Assembly (NCBI GenBank): GCA_948567375.1
Contig: OX419762.1
Span: 38,917,034 to 38,981,033 of the forward strand
DNA from: Lunularia cruciata
Lineage: Eukaryota > Streptophyta > Marchantiopsida > Lunulariales > Lunulariaceae
Direction: 5' to 3'
Length of the DNA: 64,000 nucleotides
The notes beneath the pieces are model-generated. The model made no database searches, had not been told where the DNA came from, and worked only from the letters and a program-made list of their open reading frames with translations. The position numbers and the translations under genes are program-made. Positions 44,514 through 56,500 of this stretch are shown one piece after another. How positions within the stretch are numbered: the first letter of the stretch is position 1; the number at the start of each line of letters is the position of its first letter.

Positions 44514-46222
44514 ATGGCTTCAAAATGGTTGTTATGCATATTCGGGGCCCTTGCTTTTGCGGCTAGTGCTGTTGATGCCCAGCTCTCGACGACGTTCTAT
44601 AACTCTACATGTCCTAACGTGACAGCCAGGGTGGCTGAGATAATTCGAGGACATGTTCAAACCGACAGGGGATTGGCTCCGGCTCTGCTTCGTTTGCACT
44701 TTCATGACTGCTTCGTCCGTGTATGTATCGGCAACTGATCACTAGCTAGAGCTGCTGTGGTTATGAAGTGTTCCTTTTCTTGTGTTTCTGCGTTGAAGCA
44801 ATGATTTCAGCTCTGTGTTTAGTGGTTGATGCCATGTGTACCTTTGCCCTTCCAGAGAACATAAGTGGACCATGCACATTCAAGTTCACATCTATCTTTC
44901 ATCACCTGAAAAGAATGGCGTGTATGTTGCTGATTCCAGGGTTGCGATGCGTCGGTACTACTGAATGGGAGTCAAGGGGAAAAAGAAGCGTTAGGTAACA
45001 AAGACTCCATCAGAGGTTTCGAGATTATCGACGATGTTAAAACCAAAATTGAAACAGAGTGTCCGGGAGTGGTGTCTTGCGCTGACATTCTCGCTCTTTC
45101 GGCGCGAGATGCAATGACAATAGTAAGCTTCTTCTTCTCTTATAAGTTCTGAACCTTGGCATGTGAACTCTCCTCTCAATACTTATAGGAACATACTGAC
45201 GTACGTTTCTTAGAATGCATCCACTTCCAAATATTTTAATTTGAGCCAAATTGGATTTGGTCCATCCGAAATTTTGGCGAATCCTCGAGTTAAAGCGTTC
45301 ATATAACTGAGAGAGGTACAGATTTCCTACCGTGAAGATTAATGCGGTTATTTGATGCGGATGACTTGTCAATAGTTCGGAAACATCACCAGATGGAGTG
45401 TGCCATTGGGCAGAAGAGATGGAACTACGTCATCAGCCACTGAAGCTAACAACGATCTTCCACCTCCCTTTGGAACCTTCAGCGGTTTGTCGGCCATCTT
45501 CAGGAGGAAGGGTCTTACAGAGAAGGATATGGTTATCCTCTCAGGTAAAGCATCTAGACTTCAGATGATACGAGATTTGCTTTCCTGAAGAGAACAGACA
45601 GTTCTGCGCCTTATATGCATAAAGGTGAAGTGGTTCGGGCCGCTGTATGAGGGAGGTCAATATCACGGTTCTAGATACTAGTAAACTAAGACGATGACTA
45701 GCACCTGCGCGCGTTTTAAACAGGGAGTCGAGACCAGCTTGATCTTCGTCTCCAACCATAGTTGATCATGCGTATGAGAGTTAACTTGATCGTTCACGTC
45801 AATTTTTAATTACAGGTGCTCATACCGTCGGTGTTGCACGTTGCGCAAGCATGCAAACTCGCTTATACAGCTTTTCGTCGACAGCTGCCACTGATCCAAG
45901 CATTGACCCCACCTTTGCCACTATCTTGAAAAGCCAGTGCCGCCAAGGTGACAACGATACTCTCATTAACCTCGACCAAACAAAGCCATTTGACACATGG
46001 GATTATAACTATTACTCCAACGTTCTTCGAAGCAAGGGCCTCTTCGGATCCGACGACGCAATGAAAAGAGATTCCGGAGCCCGCCGGACTGTACTTTCAC
46101 TTAATAAACCAGGTTCTTCTTTCAGTAGCGAATTTGCAAAAGCAATGGAGAAGATGGGGAGGATTGGTGTTCTCACAGGCACCCAGGGCCAAATCAGACG
46201 GAGATGCAGCAGAACTAACTAA
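44514..46222 (+). CDS. Class III (secretory) plant peroxidase, four exons
   Basis: The coding exons are 44514-44720, 44940-45122, 45376-45544 and 45816-46222, all with GT...AG borders and phases 0, 0 and 1; they add up to 321 codons plus TAA, normal for the family. Residues 1-22 form a signal peptide ([17 protein letters not shown]). [11 protein letters not shown] carries the catalytic Arg and distal His and GCDAS the calcium site; [17 protein letters not shown] follows; [10 protein letters not shown] has the heme-ligand His; FDTWDYNYY replaces FDNxYY. All eight Cys of the family are present. It oxidises phenolics with hydrogen peroxide in the cell wall (lignification, defence). FGNITRW replaces the usual GGPxW before VPLGRRDG. 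It appears intact. Confidence 0.93.
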
Positions 46223-46458
46223 GGCGCAGCAGTTTCTAGGAAGATGAATTGCTGATTGGACGAAAGGGCTGCAGAAAATATTAAGAGAACAGCAGCTCGT
46301 ACATAGATAGACACATTTTTTGATGGTGGTCTGTCATGGAACTTTTACTCCTGCTTCCAAAATTGATATCTTGTGGTTCTTTCCTCCTCCATGTATAGAA
46401 TTGAGGTGATGAGCTCACACTCTTTTACAATTTCTGTATAGTTTTCGTCAGAGTAACC

Positions 46459-46464
46459 AATAAA
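46459..46464 (+). terminator. Possible polyadenylation signal of the peroxidase
   Basis: AATAAA lies 237 bp after the stop codon in an AT-rich stretch. Plant poly(A) signals are loose, so this is tentative. Confidence 0.45.
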
Positions 46465-46848
46465 GAGTTTCAGAGTATAGAATCTCATTTCATTCCTTTA
46501 TCGACAATGGAATTAATGATGCTGCCACTAATAACTCACTTTGGCACTGACAAATCTTCTGAATAAATTCGGCGAAGTCAGGCCACATTTCTGTAGATTT
46601 CTTAAGAGTGTCTGGATCTAGAACTTCTTCCCAGATTCTTCCATTCCCTGCCCAGAAAAACTCATCTATTGAAGGAGTGCACGCAATCATGATGAGCTGT
46701 AAACGTGATGGGAACAGTTCGTTCCTTGTTGGTGCCTTGAATCTCGGAAGACACAAGCCTGATTCTTGCTTAGCCTCCCATTATGGAAGACACGGACCAT
46801 GCCTAGATTAGACTGAATTTAAACTGATCCATTTTCCTACAGGGATAT

Positions 46849-47005
46849 CACGGGTTAAGCATATAAAGTCATTGCTGTAGAGATTTTAAATCCAAAACTC
46901 AAATATCAGGAGTATACATGCTACAAGACTGAATTAGCGATAAAAGCACTGCTTGGAACATCAAGCTAGGCTCATCAGTAGTAGTTTTTAAGCATGGGTA
47001 TAAAG
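46849..47005 (+). repeat. Duplicated promoter-like segment, downstream copy
   Basis: It matches 44078-44266 at CACGGGTTAAG, ATCCAAAA, GCACTGCTTGGAACA and GCATGGGTATAAAG. No peroxidase exon follows it within the next kilobase. Confidence 0.55.
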
Positions 47006-47639
47006 AGCTTAGCGTAAGACAGAAATAGAAATAGAAATTCTGAGATAGAAATTCAGCCAAATGAATTTGCCTCAAACACATTTCAGCCCAGGTCCGACAG
47101 ATATCAAGAGCATATACACATGATTGAATGCGTCACCACCTTGTTCAAAGATGATCACCAAAACCTGTTTCATATTCAAGAACAGTGGTTTTCATTCATT
47201 AGAAGACCATTAGTATACAGTGAAGTACCTGCATCAGTGACCAAGACCTTTGAAGAGGATATTTTACATGTGTGGAAGGTACTCTGCACTAAATATGTGA
47301 CATGTAAGGAGAAGGAGTGTCCAACCACTCCCTAATCATTGAATGACCAAAGACTTTGCTCATAAAACAAAGTAGGTAGATGCCCAATCCCACCTTTCCT
47401 AAACTCAAGTGTTTGTGTGGTCCTTATTGTACCCTATTACTTGCGAAGAACACTTAGCCTTTGCAGTTTCTTGGCTTCCAGCCTACCCACTTTGGCCTTG
47501 TTCCCTTAGAAATTTTAGAAGAAAGATGGTGTTCTTCCAGAAGCGAATGTGGAGAATCCCCGAAGCCATCCTTAAAAACTCCTTAGCAAGCAAATGTGCA
47601 GTTTGTTGTAGAAGAGATGCGACTAACTTCGAGATTATC

Positions 47640-47935
47640 CATGAGTGGATGGGAAGAGGAGAGAAGAACATGGGAGTTTGAGAGAGAACATTTAACCCAT
47701 ATGGTTGGACTAAAGAGCACTGAAAGAATGTGCTTGGACTAGATGTTGGCCCATTTGGGATAAGTACAATTGACACAAAGTACTCCAACAAGGAATTGAC
47801 AAACTAAATTAAGGCCAGTTTTGATGAACTGTGTAACAAGAACAATGGGTGGTAAATCCTCAATTACAAGGATCTAGTCAGAAATGCAATTGTCCAAGTG
47901 GTAATGAAGTTGTTGTATACACACCTTTTCCCAGA
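47640..47935 (+). mobile_element. Family B fragment (N-terminal domain part)
   Basis: In pieces it reads GLDVGPFGIS, then YKDLVRNAIVQVVMKLLYT near 47860, which matches ESYKDLVKRR...ALMAIL of family A and YPAQRIIVSLVMKLF of B2 (about 53690). No ends are visible. Confidence 0.4.
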
Positions 47936-48560
47936 CGTGCAAGTTAATTCCATTTTCCTACATTTTCTGTTAGGGATAAAGAAGCATATTGTTATGTTTT
48001 GGTGAGAAATCTCTCAGTTGGATATTATTCAGCTTCACCCTTACATATGCCCAAGGTACCAAGAAGATTGTCCAAAAGACCTTCAATTCCAACTACCTTT
48101 GGCTCCAAAGACCTAGATGAAGAACTTCAAATAAGGATACTTGTTGCTGTCATCATGAAAATAATCTACGGGTTGCATTAGTCCTATTTGGTGTAATAGA
48201 GAAACAGGGAGAATAGTATTTAGAAATATTTAAAAGTGCTAGTTGCAAGCAGTATAAACTTCCCAAGTAGAAACTTGATAATTGCCAAAGTAGTGGGGCT
48301 GCTTCTGTTGGGCTGTAGCAAGAATTTTGAGAGTTGACATAAAGGCAATGGATTTAGGTTTGAAACTTGGAGAGAATCCAATGCAAGAGCTGTAATGTTT
48401 CTTCAAACTTGGGAGTTTATTATGTTACTGTAAGGAAGGAGAAAGAAAAAAAACTCAAAAACAAGGAAACAAGGAACTTGAATTTTAGCAACTACATAAA
48501 CAAGGCCTTTGGGAGGTTGATATGAGTAGTTGGGACAGGCCAATATGGGTCAGCTGAAGC
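47936..48560. other. No recognised gene
   Basis: Short ORFs only, for example 60 codons at 47999-48181. It might be a diverged continuation of the family B fragment, but I see no clear match. Confidence 0.3.
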
Positions 48561-49575
48561 AGGGAAAATGGGAGTGAGTTGGCATAATATCGAGTTTGGT
48601 ATTTTGGACTGTGGAAGGAGAAATTTCTCAAGAAGAGAAGAGTTTTGGGACAAGGGAAGCTACACTATAGGAAATATCAAAGGAGGACCCTCTACAAGAG
48701 GAAGGTTCAAAGGAGAGAGAAGGGATAGGAAGGAAGAACTCAACAAGGAAGATGAGGAATTAGCAGGAAGGAAGGAGGGTTCTTGAAAGATAGGAAATTA
48801 TCAAAGAGGGATTTTGGAGTTTGCAAGAGAGAGAAGGTTCAAAGGAGGGAGAAGGGACAGGAAGGAAGAACTCAATGAGGAAGTAGCCGGAAAGAAGGAG
48901 GGTTCTTGTAAAGACATGAAATTATCAAAGAGTGATTTTGGGGTCGGCAAGAGAGAGAAGGTTTGAAGGAAAGAGAAAGGACCAGAAGGAAGAACTCAAC
49001 AAGGCAGATGGGGAATTAGCAGGAAGGGAGGAGTGTTCTTGAAAGACATGAAATTATCAAAGAGAGAAATTGAAGTATTGAGAGAGAAGGTTCAAAGGAG
49101 AGAGAAGCGACAGGAAGGAAGACCTCAACAAGGAAGATGAGGAATTAGCAGGAAGGAAGGAGGGTTCTTGAAAGACAAGAAATTATTGAAGAGGGATTTT
49201 GGATTTTGCAAGAGAGAGAAGCAACAAAGGAGAAAAGAAGAATTTGGGAAACAAGAAGAAGAACTCTGGAAGGTTTTTGGACACGGAGGACAGAGAGGAT
49301 TGAAGGAAGAGTATTGCAAAAGGGAACAAGAAAGAGTTATCGAGAAGAAGTCAGGTCAGAGAGAAATTCTTAAGGAGAAGGGTTATGGGTTCTGGGACAG
49401 GAGAAAGAACCATCAAGGGAGAAGAAGAAGTGGTGAAAGGACAAGAGAGAAAACTATTGAAAGAAGAGAGAGTCCAGACAGGAGAACTCTCCAAGGGAAA
49501 GTCTGGACAGGAATAAGATATTGAGAGCTTTTGGGGTTTTGCAGGAGTGAGGTCTCAAAGGAAGGACTGAGAAAA
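48560..49575 (+). repeat. Purine-rich tandem repeat, unit about 124-132 bp
   Basis: The motif GAAGAACTCAA (or GAAGACCTCAA) recurs at 48733, 48865, 48989 and 49118. Each unit also has GGAGGGTTCTTGAAAGA, GAAATTATCAAAGAG and AAGAGAGAGAAGG. The plus strand is mostly A and G, and plus-strand frames (48568-48786, 49168-49524) give very charged, Lys/Arg/Glu-rich peptides that look like by-products of base composition. Units decay towards 49575, where copia C2 begins. Confidence 0.75.
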
Positions 49576-49695
49576 GGAAAAGTTTTGGACTTTGCTTATA
49601 AAATCCATATAAAAACTCTTGTAACCTGCAGACTAGGGCTCATTGGTACCATAAAACCTTTAGGTTGATGTATGCAAATCTCTTCCTCCAATTCT

Positions 49696-52600
49696 CTATG
49701 TAAAAAAGTATTTGTAACATCTTGTTGCTCCAAGTCCAAAATTATGCAATGCAACTATTGTCAATAATGTACAAATTGAAGAGATTTTCACTACGGGTGA
49801 AAAAATCTCATTGAAATCAATACCTTCTTTTTGGCTATAACTCTTTGCTACAAGCCTTGCTTTGTATCCATCTCCACCTAATATGCAAGTCCTTCCTTCC
49901 TCCAGAATATCCATCTGCAACCAATTACCTATGGGAACTTTCCCATAGGTAATTTTTCAAGTCTCAAAGTTTGGTTTTTTGGCCAAAGACTTCATCTCCT
50001 CTTCAACTGCACAATACCACTTTTGACACTCTTGATCTTGCATTGCCTCTTCATATGAAGAAGGCTCACCATTCTCCATAAGAAAAGTAGAAGCTAAAAT
50101 GAATTATCAAATCTCGTTGGAGGCCTTCTATTCCTATTTGAATACCTATATTCATGAATGACTTCTAGAATTTGCTCTTCTAATGCTTCACATGGTAGGT
50201 CTACAAGAAATTAGATGTCTGCATTTCCAAGATCAATATCTATCTTAATGAAATTTGATTGATTTTCTTTTCTTTTCTTCTGCTATAGTAATAGTCTTCA
50301 TGGTACCAGTCTTATCAAAAACTACATCTCTACTCACAACAAGATAACACCTTTGTGGATCCCATAATTTATATCCCTTTGTATCCTTCTCATATCCCAA
50401 GAATATACATTTTCAAGATTTGGGATCTAACTTTGTCCTTTGTTCTTGTTGAATACAAACATAAGCTATGCATCCAAATGCTCTAAGTGAAGAGTAATCA
50501 ATCAACATGCAGACTTATCCATTTTTCTATAGGTGTCTTACACTATATAGCAATAGCGAGAGAAGTTTACCAAATGACAAGCCATATTTATAGCTTTTGC
50601 CCAAAAACTCTTCTCCAATCCGGCGTTGCTTAACATACTTCTTGATTTTGTCAAGAGTGTATGACTTATCCTCTCTACCACACCATTTTGTTGAGTACCC
50701 GGTATGGTCAGTGGATGAATTATCCAAAATTATTATACTTCACTATCATTCCCAATTTTTTCTCCATCATCACCTTCCATTTTTTAAAGACAAAGAAGAC
50801 CTCTGATTTTTGCTTCATGGTGTAGATTCATACTCTTCTAGAGTAATCATCAACCAAAGATATAAAATATAATGCTCTAGATTTTGAAGCTACAATTGTA
50901 GGGCCCTAGACATCAGAATGCACAAAGTCTAAAATTCTCTTTGTGCAATGAACTCCTATGGAAAAGCTTACCCTCCATTGCTTTCCTATTACACAATGCT
51001 CACAGAATTTTAAGGCCCTTCAGAAGTTGTTGCTTGGACAATTCACCCAGACCCCTATCACTCATATGACCCAAAAGTATATGCCATAGCTGAGTAAGAT
51101 CTTTGGGATCTTCATTTTCATAAATTGTACTTGACACTCCTCAAGTAATGGTACTCTCAAACGGTGAACCAGCTTGTCTCTCATCCAGAATGAACCTCTG
51201 ATGGCTATTATGGTAGCGCACCATGGACTAAGAAGGCAAGGAACCCCAACACAATCATACTCCTCCAAGGCTAACACTCCAAGACTCAAAACATTGCTCA
51301 CTAGAGAACTCAATGAAAGAGAGATAGTTACAAATGAAAGGATGATGAGTACTTCCTCACCCTTGTTTATATACTTGTGAAATAGTTACGTACCAAAGTT
51401 ACTAATTACTAAAGTAACTCAAGTTACTAGGCTAGAAGTCAAGTAAAGTCAAAAAGTAGAAAGGAATATCCATTCTCATGGGCATATTCCCCTAAGCATG
51501 TGATCTTATCTTGACCCAACCCCTAAGTCAAGGATTCCTTCACATGGGCTATCCTTGGACTATAGAAGAATCCAAAACAAAAAGGCTTGCGGGCCCAAGA
51601 GTTCTCAACTCTTTCTTCAAAGCCAAATGCTAGGAATAATACCAAGTCAACATATTAGAATCCAAGATAGTGGTGCTCGTCTTTTCCACTTCCTCTAAAG
51701 TAAGGTCCACTCTATTTTAGCTATGACTAACTTTAGCTAGTCATGACTAATGTAGAACCATCCTTTATCTTTATATAAATAATATCTCTCAAGTACTTGT
51801 AAGACCAAGCTAAATATCACAATACCACACACATACACAAATGGGTGTTACAGAACAAGCTCATAAAGATTTCCTATCTTCTTGCTTTTCAATGCAACCA
51901 ATGCCCCTTTTGATACCTTGAGTGCTCCATTTTTTGCTCCCCACTTCTAACCATTTGAGTCAAAAGTGCCTTGTGATATCAAATTCTTCCTTAACTCAAG
52001 AACATGCCTCACATCAGCAAGAGTCCTCAAAATACCATCAAACATCTAAATGTGTATTGTACTAATGCCAATAGTTTTATAAACAATGTTGTTCTCCATT
52101 ATTACAGGTGTTCTATTGAATGGTTTGTACTCATAAAACCACTACTTATTTGGACACATATGGTAAGAGCAACATGAGTCCATTACCCAGGACTCCTCAA
52201 ATTGATCTTTGTCTTGGGTAACATGTACAACATCATCCACAAAACCAAATGACTCAACAACACTTGCTTGATTTGAAAGTTGAATTTTATCCTTGTTGTT
52301 ACAATTCTTCTTGAAATGTCCAACCTTCCCACAAATCCAGCAATTGCCTTTGGAACCTCCATTTCTAGGCTTGGATTTTGATTACTCATGATTTGATCTC
52401 TCTCTCTTGACCTTCTTTTGATAAATAGGGCTTATGGATTAGTCTTTTCTTGGTTGGCTCTTTTTTGCATCTCATTGGACAATAATGTTGAAATGACCTC
52501 CTCACAGTTTATAAAATCCTTCCCTATAGAAGAGTTGTTACTAGATGCTCATATAATGGAGAAAGTGAAGTCAATAACAACAATGCTTTATCCTCCTCTT

Positions 52601-53080
52601 CTAACTTAGCCTCTATGATCGTCAGTTCACAAATGATTTTTTTCAAAGAGTTGAGGTGCTCCATAATACTTTGGCCTTCCTTCATTCGCAACATATACAA
52701 CTTTGGTTTAAGAAACAATATATTTTTCAACTACTTGGTCATATAAATATTCTCCAATTTGGCCTATAGTTTTGGTGCAGATTCCTCATTCATAACATTG
52801 TATAGCACTTCATCAGGAAGGTTCAACCTAATAGTGCTAACAGCTCTGAGATCTGCATCTTCATCTTTCCCATCCTCATCACTTTTGTCCTCATATATTT
52901 TTCTTAGTGCTCTAAGCAGTCCTCGCTGGACAAGAAGGTCCTTCATCTTCAGTTGCCAAAGTTCAAATTTTTTTTCCCATCAAACTTCTCCACTACAAAT
53001 TTAGCATTTGACACGGATATCACCCCTGGCATTGCTTTGCTATGGACTTGCTTCGGGACCCACTTCACTGCACCCTCAGA
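49696..53080 (-). pseudogene. C2 polyprotein remnants (gag, protease, integrase, part of RT)
   Basis: Readable minus-strand parts: MKDLLVQRGLLRALRK and LPDEVLYNVMNEESAPKL (52946-52764), MKEGQSIMEHLNSLKKII (52720-52524), a knuckle near 52330 (CWICGKVGHFKKNC-like, in another frame), protease and pre-integrase remnants (52200-51860 and 51160-50980), integrase pieces (50880-50400), and RT YKARLVAKSYSQKEGIDFNE with IFSPVVKISSICTLL (49920-49696). C2 keeps the base in the IFSPVV codons that C1 has lost. Confidence 0.82.
51163..51852 (-). repeat. Solo LTR of the G1 family inside C2 (690 bp)
   Basis: It matches the G1 LTR over its whole length. The matching uninterrupted place in C1 is near 40475 (CTCTCCAACAAGCTC). 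In C2 the left flank ends AAAC and the right flank starts GAAC, which agrees with a 4-bp duplication of CAAC with one change on each side. Confidence 0.85.
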
Positions 53081-53122
53081 TCTCAAGACCCTCTACATGA
53101 CCAGATAATCTATGATAACAAT

Positions 53123-53294
53123 TGTAAGAAAACATAGTCCTTAGGACCTCTCACAATAGCACATCATAAACCTCATTAAACAGAAATCAAAGGACAATAG
53201 GAAATAACATGGTTCACTTCCTGTCACGGAAGCTACCTCCACTAATGAAACAAGCTCACACCAGCCTTTAAACCTTTATTACTCTATGCACACA

Positions 53295-53334
<40 letters not shown>

Positions 53335-53592
53335 AACATACATACATACATATAAACAAGTATAGTTCCTCATCAATGTCATCCTAGTGAACTCCTGAAT
53401 ACAGACTTGCATGACTTCCTGAATATTGACCACTCAAGATATCTAGTCACTTCAATACTTTGCCATAGTAGTGACTGAACATATCTAGACAAGTGATTGT
53501 CCCACATTGCATTAAGCAGCAAGGTGTTTCATCAGTCATGTTTGCTCTTGCTATTGTTCAGTCAAGTCTTGGATTACAAGCCAAACATAACA
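53123..53592 (-). repeat. C2 5' LTR (470 bp) expanded by microsatellites
   Basis: It starts TGTAAGAAAACATAG and ends AACATAACA. It shares CTCTCACAATAGCACATCA and CAAGCTCACACCAGCCTT with the C1 LTR but is about 180 bp longer, mainly from a CA repeat (53290-53331), ATAC repeats (to about 53357) and a longer 3' part. Confidence 0.82.
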
Positions 53593-56500
53593 AAGTGCTT
53601 AGGGAGAAATGCACCTCAATCAATAATGGTCCTGACCATCAGAAGAGGAATTTGGAATCCTTTTTCAGACACAAAAAATGGTTGGAAGGTGCAAGGATAT
53701 CACTACCCTGCTCAGCGCATCATTGTCTCCTTGGTGATGAAGTTATTCAGATTTTTGCAAATGACTTATGTGGACAGCGGGAAGCAACCTTCTTCTAGTT
53801 ATTGCATGAAGGCAATCCCATAGACTGCAAAAGATAATTATTGCATGAAGGCAATCCCATAGACTTCATGAAGATGTTCCATCATCACACCCAAGAGTTG
53901 ATAGAGCAGTTATAAATGATGGGAGGACCAACCTTCCTCTCACCATTCATGCTGCATTTTTCCATAGGGATGAGATTACTAAGGAGGGAGGAGAAGAAGC
54001 TCTTCTTGGCACATTACTATCCCCTAAAGATGTTTTATTGTCACAATTGAGACCTTATAGAGCAGTTATAAAGGATGAGAAGACCAATCTTCCTCTCACC
54101 ATTTGTGCTGCATTTTCCAGCAGGAGGGGAAGAAGCTCTTCTGGGCAGATTACCATCTCTTTGGGTGTTACCAAGGCCAACTGGGATATGAAGGCGAGAT
54201 CAAGAAGTATGAAGATGCCTTAATGAAATATCAAAAGACATGCAAGTGGATGCCAATTGACAAGGCTGCTAGAGAGAGAACCAGAAAATGGAAGGTGGTT
54301 GTGACTCTGCCAAGGACTGGGAAGAGACATAGGCTGAACCCTCAGGTAGTGGAGTCTTTGGAGGATGAGACTTCCTAGGCGCACAATGAATCCCTATCAG
54401 GAAGTGATAGAAGGGCTGACCAAGACTCACAAGGTGGCCCTAGTGAGGCCATTGTGCTCATAGCACAGGAAGAGGAACCTTTGCCAGCTGTGGTAAAAGT
54501 GCCCCTAGAGCAAGAGAACTCCTCCAAGATCAAGGTGTCTTCCAACAAGTCTGAAGTAGAAGAAGATGTGGGAGTGGAAATTCAATCTGCTCTTGTGATA
54601 GTGTTGGAGTTGGATGTGCCAGACCAGGCCGCCCTAGACCAAGGAGGTGTCATGATGGATGATGAGGAGGATGTTTTGATATATTGGTTACAGAAGAGGA
54701 CTCCTTCCCCAACACCAATACATGAAGAAGAGGTGATAGTGCAGGTTCCAACTATCCCTCAAGAAGACACTTGTTAGCTGGTAATTCCACCTAAGGAACC
54801 AATGTTTGAGACTGTCCTACCCTCACCATCCCAAGCAAGTGGAAGGAGGTTTTGGAGTGAAGAGAAGAAAAAAGGACCAAGAAGATGGGTGTCCTTGGGC
54901 CTAAACTTATGCTTAAGACAGTCCTACCCTCACCGTCTTGGTTGAGTGGAAGGAGATGTTTGAGTGAGGAGAAAGGTAAAGGACTAAGGAGACGGGCATC
55001 CTTGGACCTGGATTGGATCAGTATGGAATTTGGACCTGCTAGTGAACATGGAAGGAGCCTTTATGTACCATGTCAACTATCCTCTGTTGTCACCTTGAGT
55101 TGTCTACATGTTGGGATCAGTATTGAAGACACTAGAAGAACTACTCCGTGCCTGTAGAAAATTGACCTTGCAGTGATTGATCACAAGAGATTTATCAATT
55201 TCTTGCACTTCCACACCCAGATTGCCATATGGGAAAAATAATTAGTAGAGAGGGAGTTGGTCAAAGCCAACACCCACATCTTGCACCTGGAGGCCCAACT
55301 CATGGAAATCAAGGGGTATGGTGTGCAGGATGACCAGCATCAGGACATAGGAGAATCTTGCAAGATGATCCATCTCCAAGAATAGCTGGCACAGGCAAAA
55401 GGGAGAGGTCAATAAAGTGATTATGGCCGTGGAGCACCACAATTGTATAGACTTTGCCTTCAATTTTTCCGGGACCTTATTACCAAGTCGCAGCAAGTAG
55501 CTACCACTGACAGGGAAGAAACCTCACGCTTCTCAAAGTGGAGGATCCAATCATTGCTATCTATAACAAAAGTGATCATTCCCGGTAACCATTGTCTCAT
55601 GGACCTTTTTGGTGGGGTCAACAATAACTACATTCCTGTCAAGACACAAATGTTCTACTGCAGACTTAGCTACAGGAAAGCTAAATACTCTTTACGTGAA
55701 GTAAAGAGTACCAATGACAATGGCCAATATTCAAAGCCAAGTTAGGCTTCAACTGAGAGAGGATCCACCAAAATAGAAATGCATCATTGGGAAATGCACC
55801 AGCTAGCTACATTGGAACTGAAACCTGTACATAGCTGTAAATTAATTTTTGGAAGGAACTAAATATGACCTCAAAGGGAAGAAAACCTGACTTCTATCAA
55901 TGCACAAATTTGTCACCTTGAAGCTGCTCAAGAATATAGAGAAGCCTCCTTGAAGACAATGTTGTGTGAGTTCAGTATGTTGTCCAGCAACTACAATGCT
56001 TGGAAGCATGACCATGAACCCCTTCTAATGAAGCACAAGGAGGAATTATGGAGCATCAAGGCAAACCTTCCAGTGATGAAGGCAGGGTATGCTCAATAAG
56101 AGAAGGCCTTCACGGGTTACAAGACCTCACAAGAAGAGAGTTTGCAAGAGAAAGATCAAGAGATCTCTAGAATTAAGGAGGAGATAGCAGGCCAAAGGCA
56201 GCAAAGTACAAAACTGGACTCCAATTTGACAATTATCAAGGGTAGTTCCAAGCAACAAGTGGAGGAGATGAAGAAGAAGCATGTCGAGGAGTTAGATGCT
56301 AGGGACAAAGAGGTGATGTCCCTAAAGAAGGAGGAGGAGGGTCTACAAAAGGAGAAGGCCGCAGAGGAGAAATCTTGTGATGCCACCTTGGAAGTAGCCA
56401 AGATGTGCATCAAGGAGTTGCCCATGATTGTGTCGGACCATGAAGACAGGGCACACATCTTCTGAGTACAAATCAGACAGGAGGTGGAGATGGAGTTGCA

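Larger units (their letters stand above)
46223..47640. other. Region downstream of the peroxidase
   Basis: There is one protein-like open frame on the minus strand (about 46810-46490, 88 codons: RLQLIMIACTPSIDEFFW, GNGRIWEEVLDPDTLKK) that I cannot name, and the second copy of the promoter-like segment (46849-47005). The rest shows only short ORFs. Confidence 0.35.
49579..53592 (-). mobile_element. Ty1/copia element C2, decayed and 3'-truncated, with nested solo LTR
   Basis: It is collinear with C1 from RT (49579, equivalent to C1 about 38850) through integrase, protease and gag to the 5' LTR (53123-53592). The second half of RT, RNase H and the 3' LTR are missing at the left border. A G1-type solo LTR is inserted at 51163-51852. 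The primer site is decayed (TTGTTATCATAG). Numerous stops and frameshifts show it is much older than C1. Confidence 0.88.

Noticed and set aside
46490-46810. Minus-strand frame downstream of the peroxidase as a named gene
   Set aside because: It looks protein-like but I recognise no family and see no start or splice context.
48568-49524. Possible charged proteins in the purine-rich region (72 and 118 codons)
   Set aside because: Open frames there follow from A+G-rich composition, which lacks stops of the T-rich type; there is no conserved motif and the repeat units explain the sequence.
53290-53357. CA/ATAC tract as a CRISPR-like or regulatory array
   Set aside because: It is a simple microsatellite inside a copia LTR; there are no spacers, and plants have no CRISPR.
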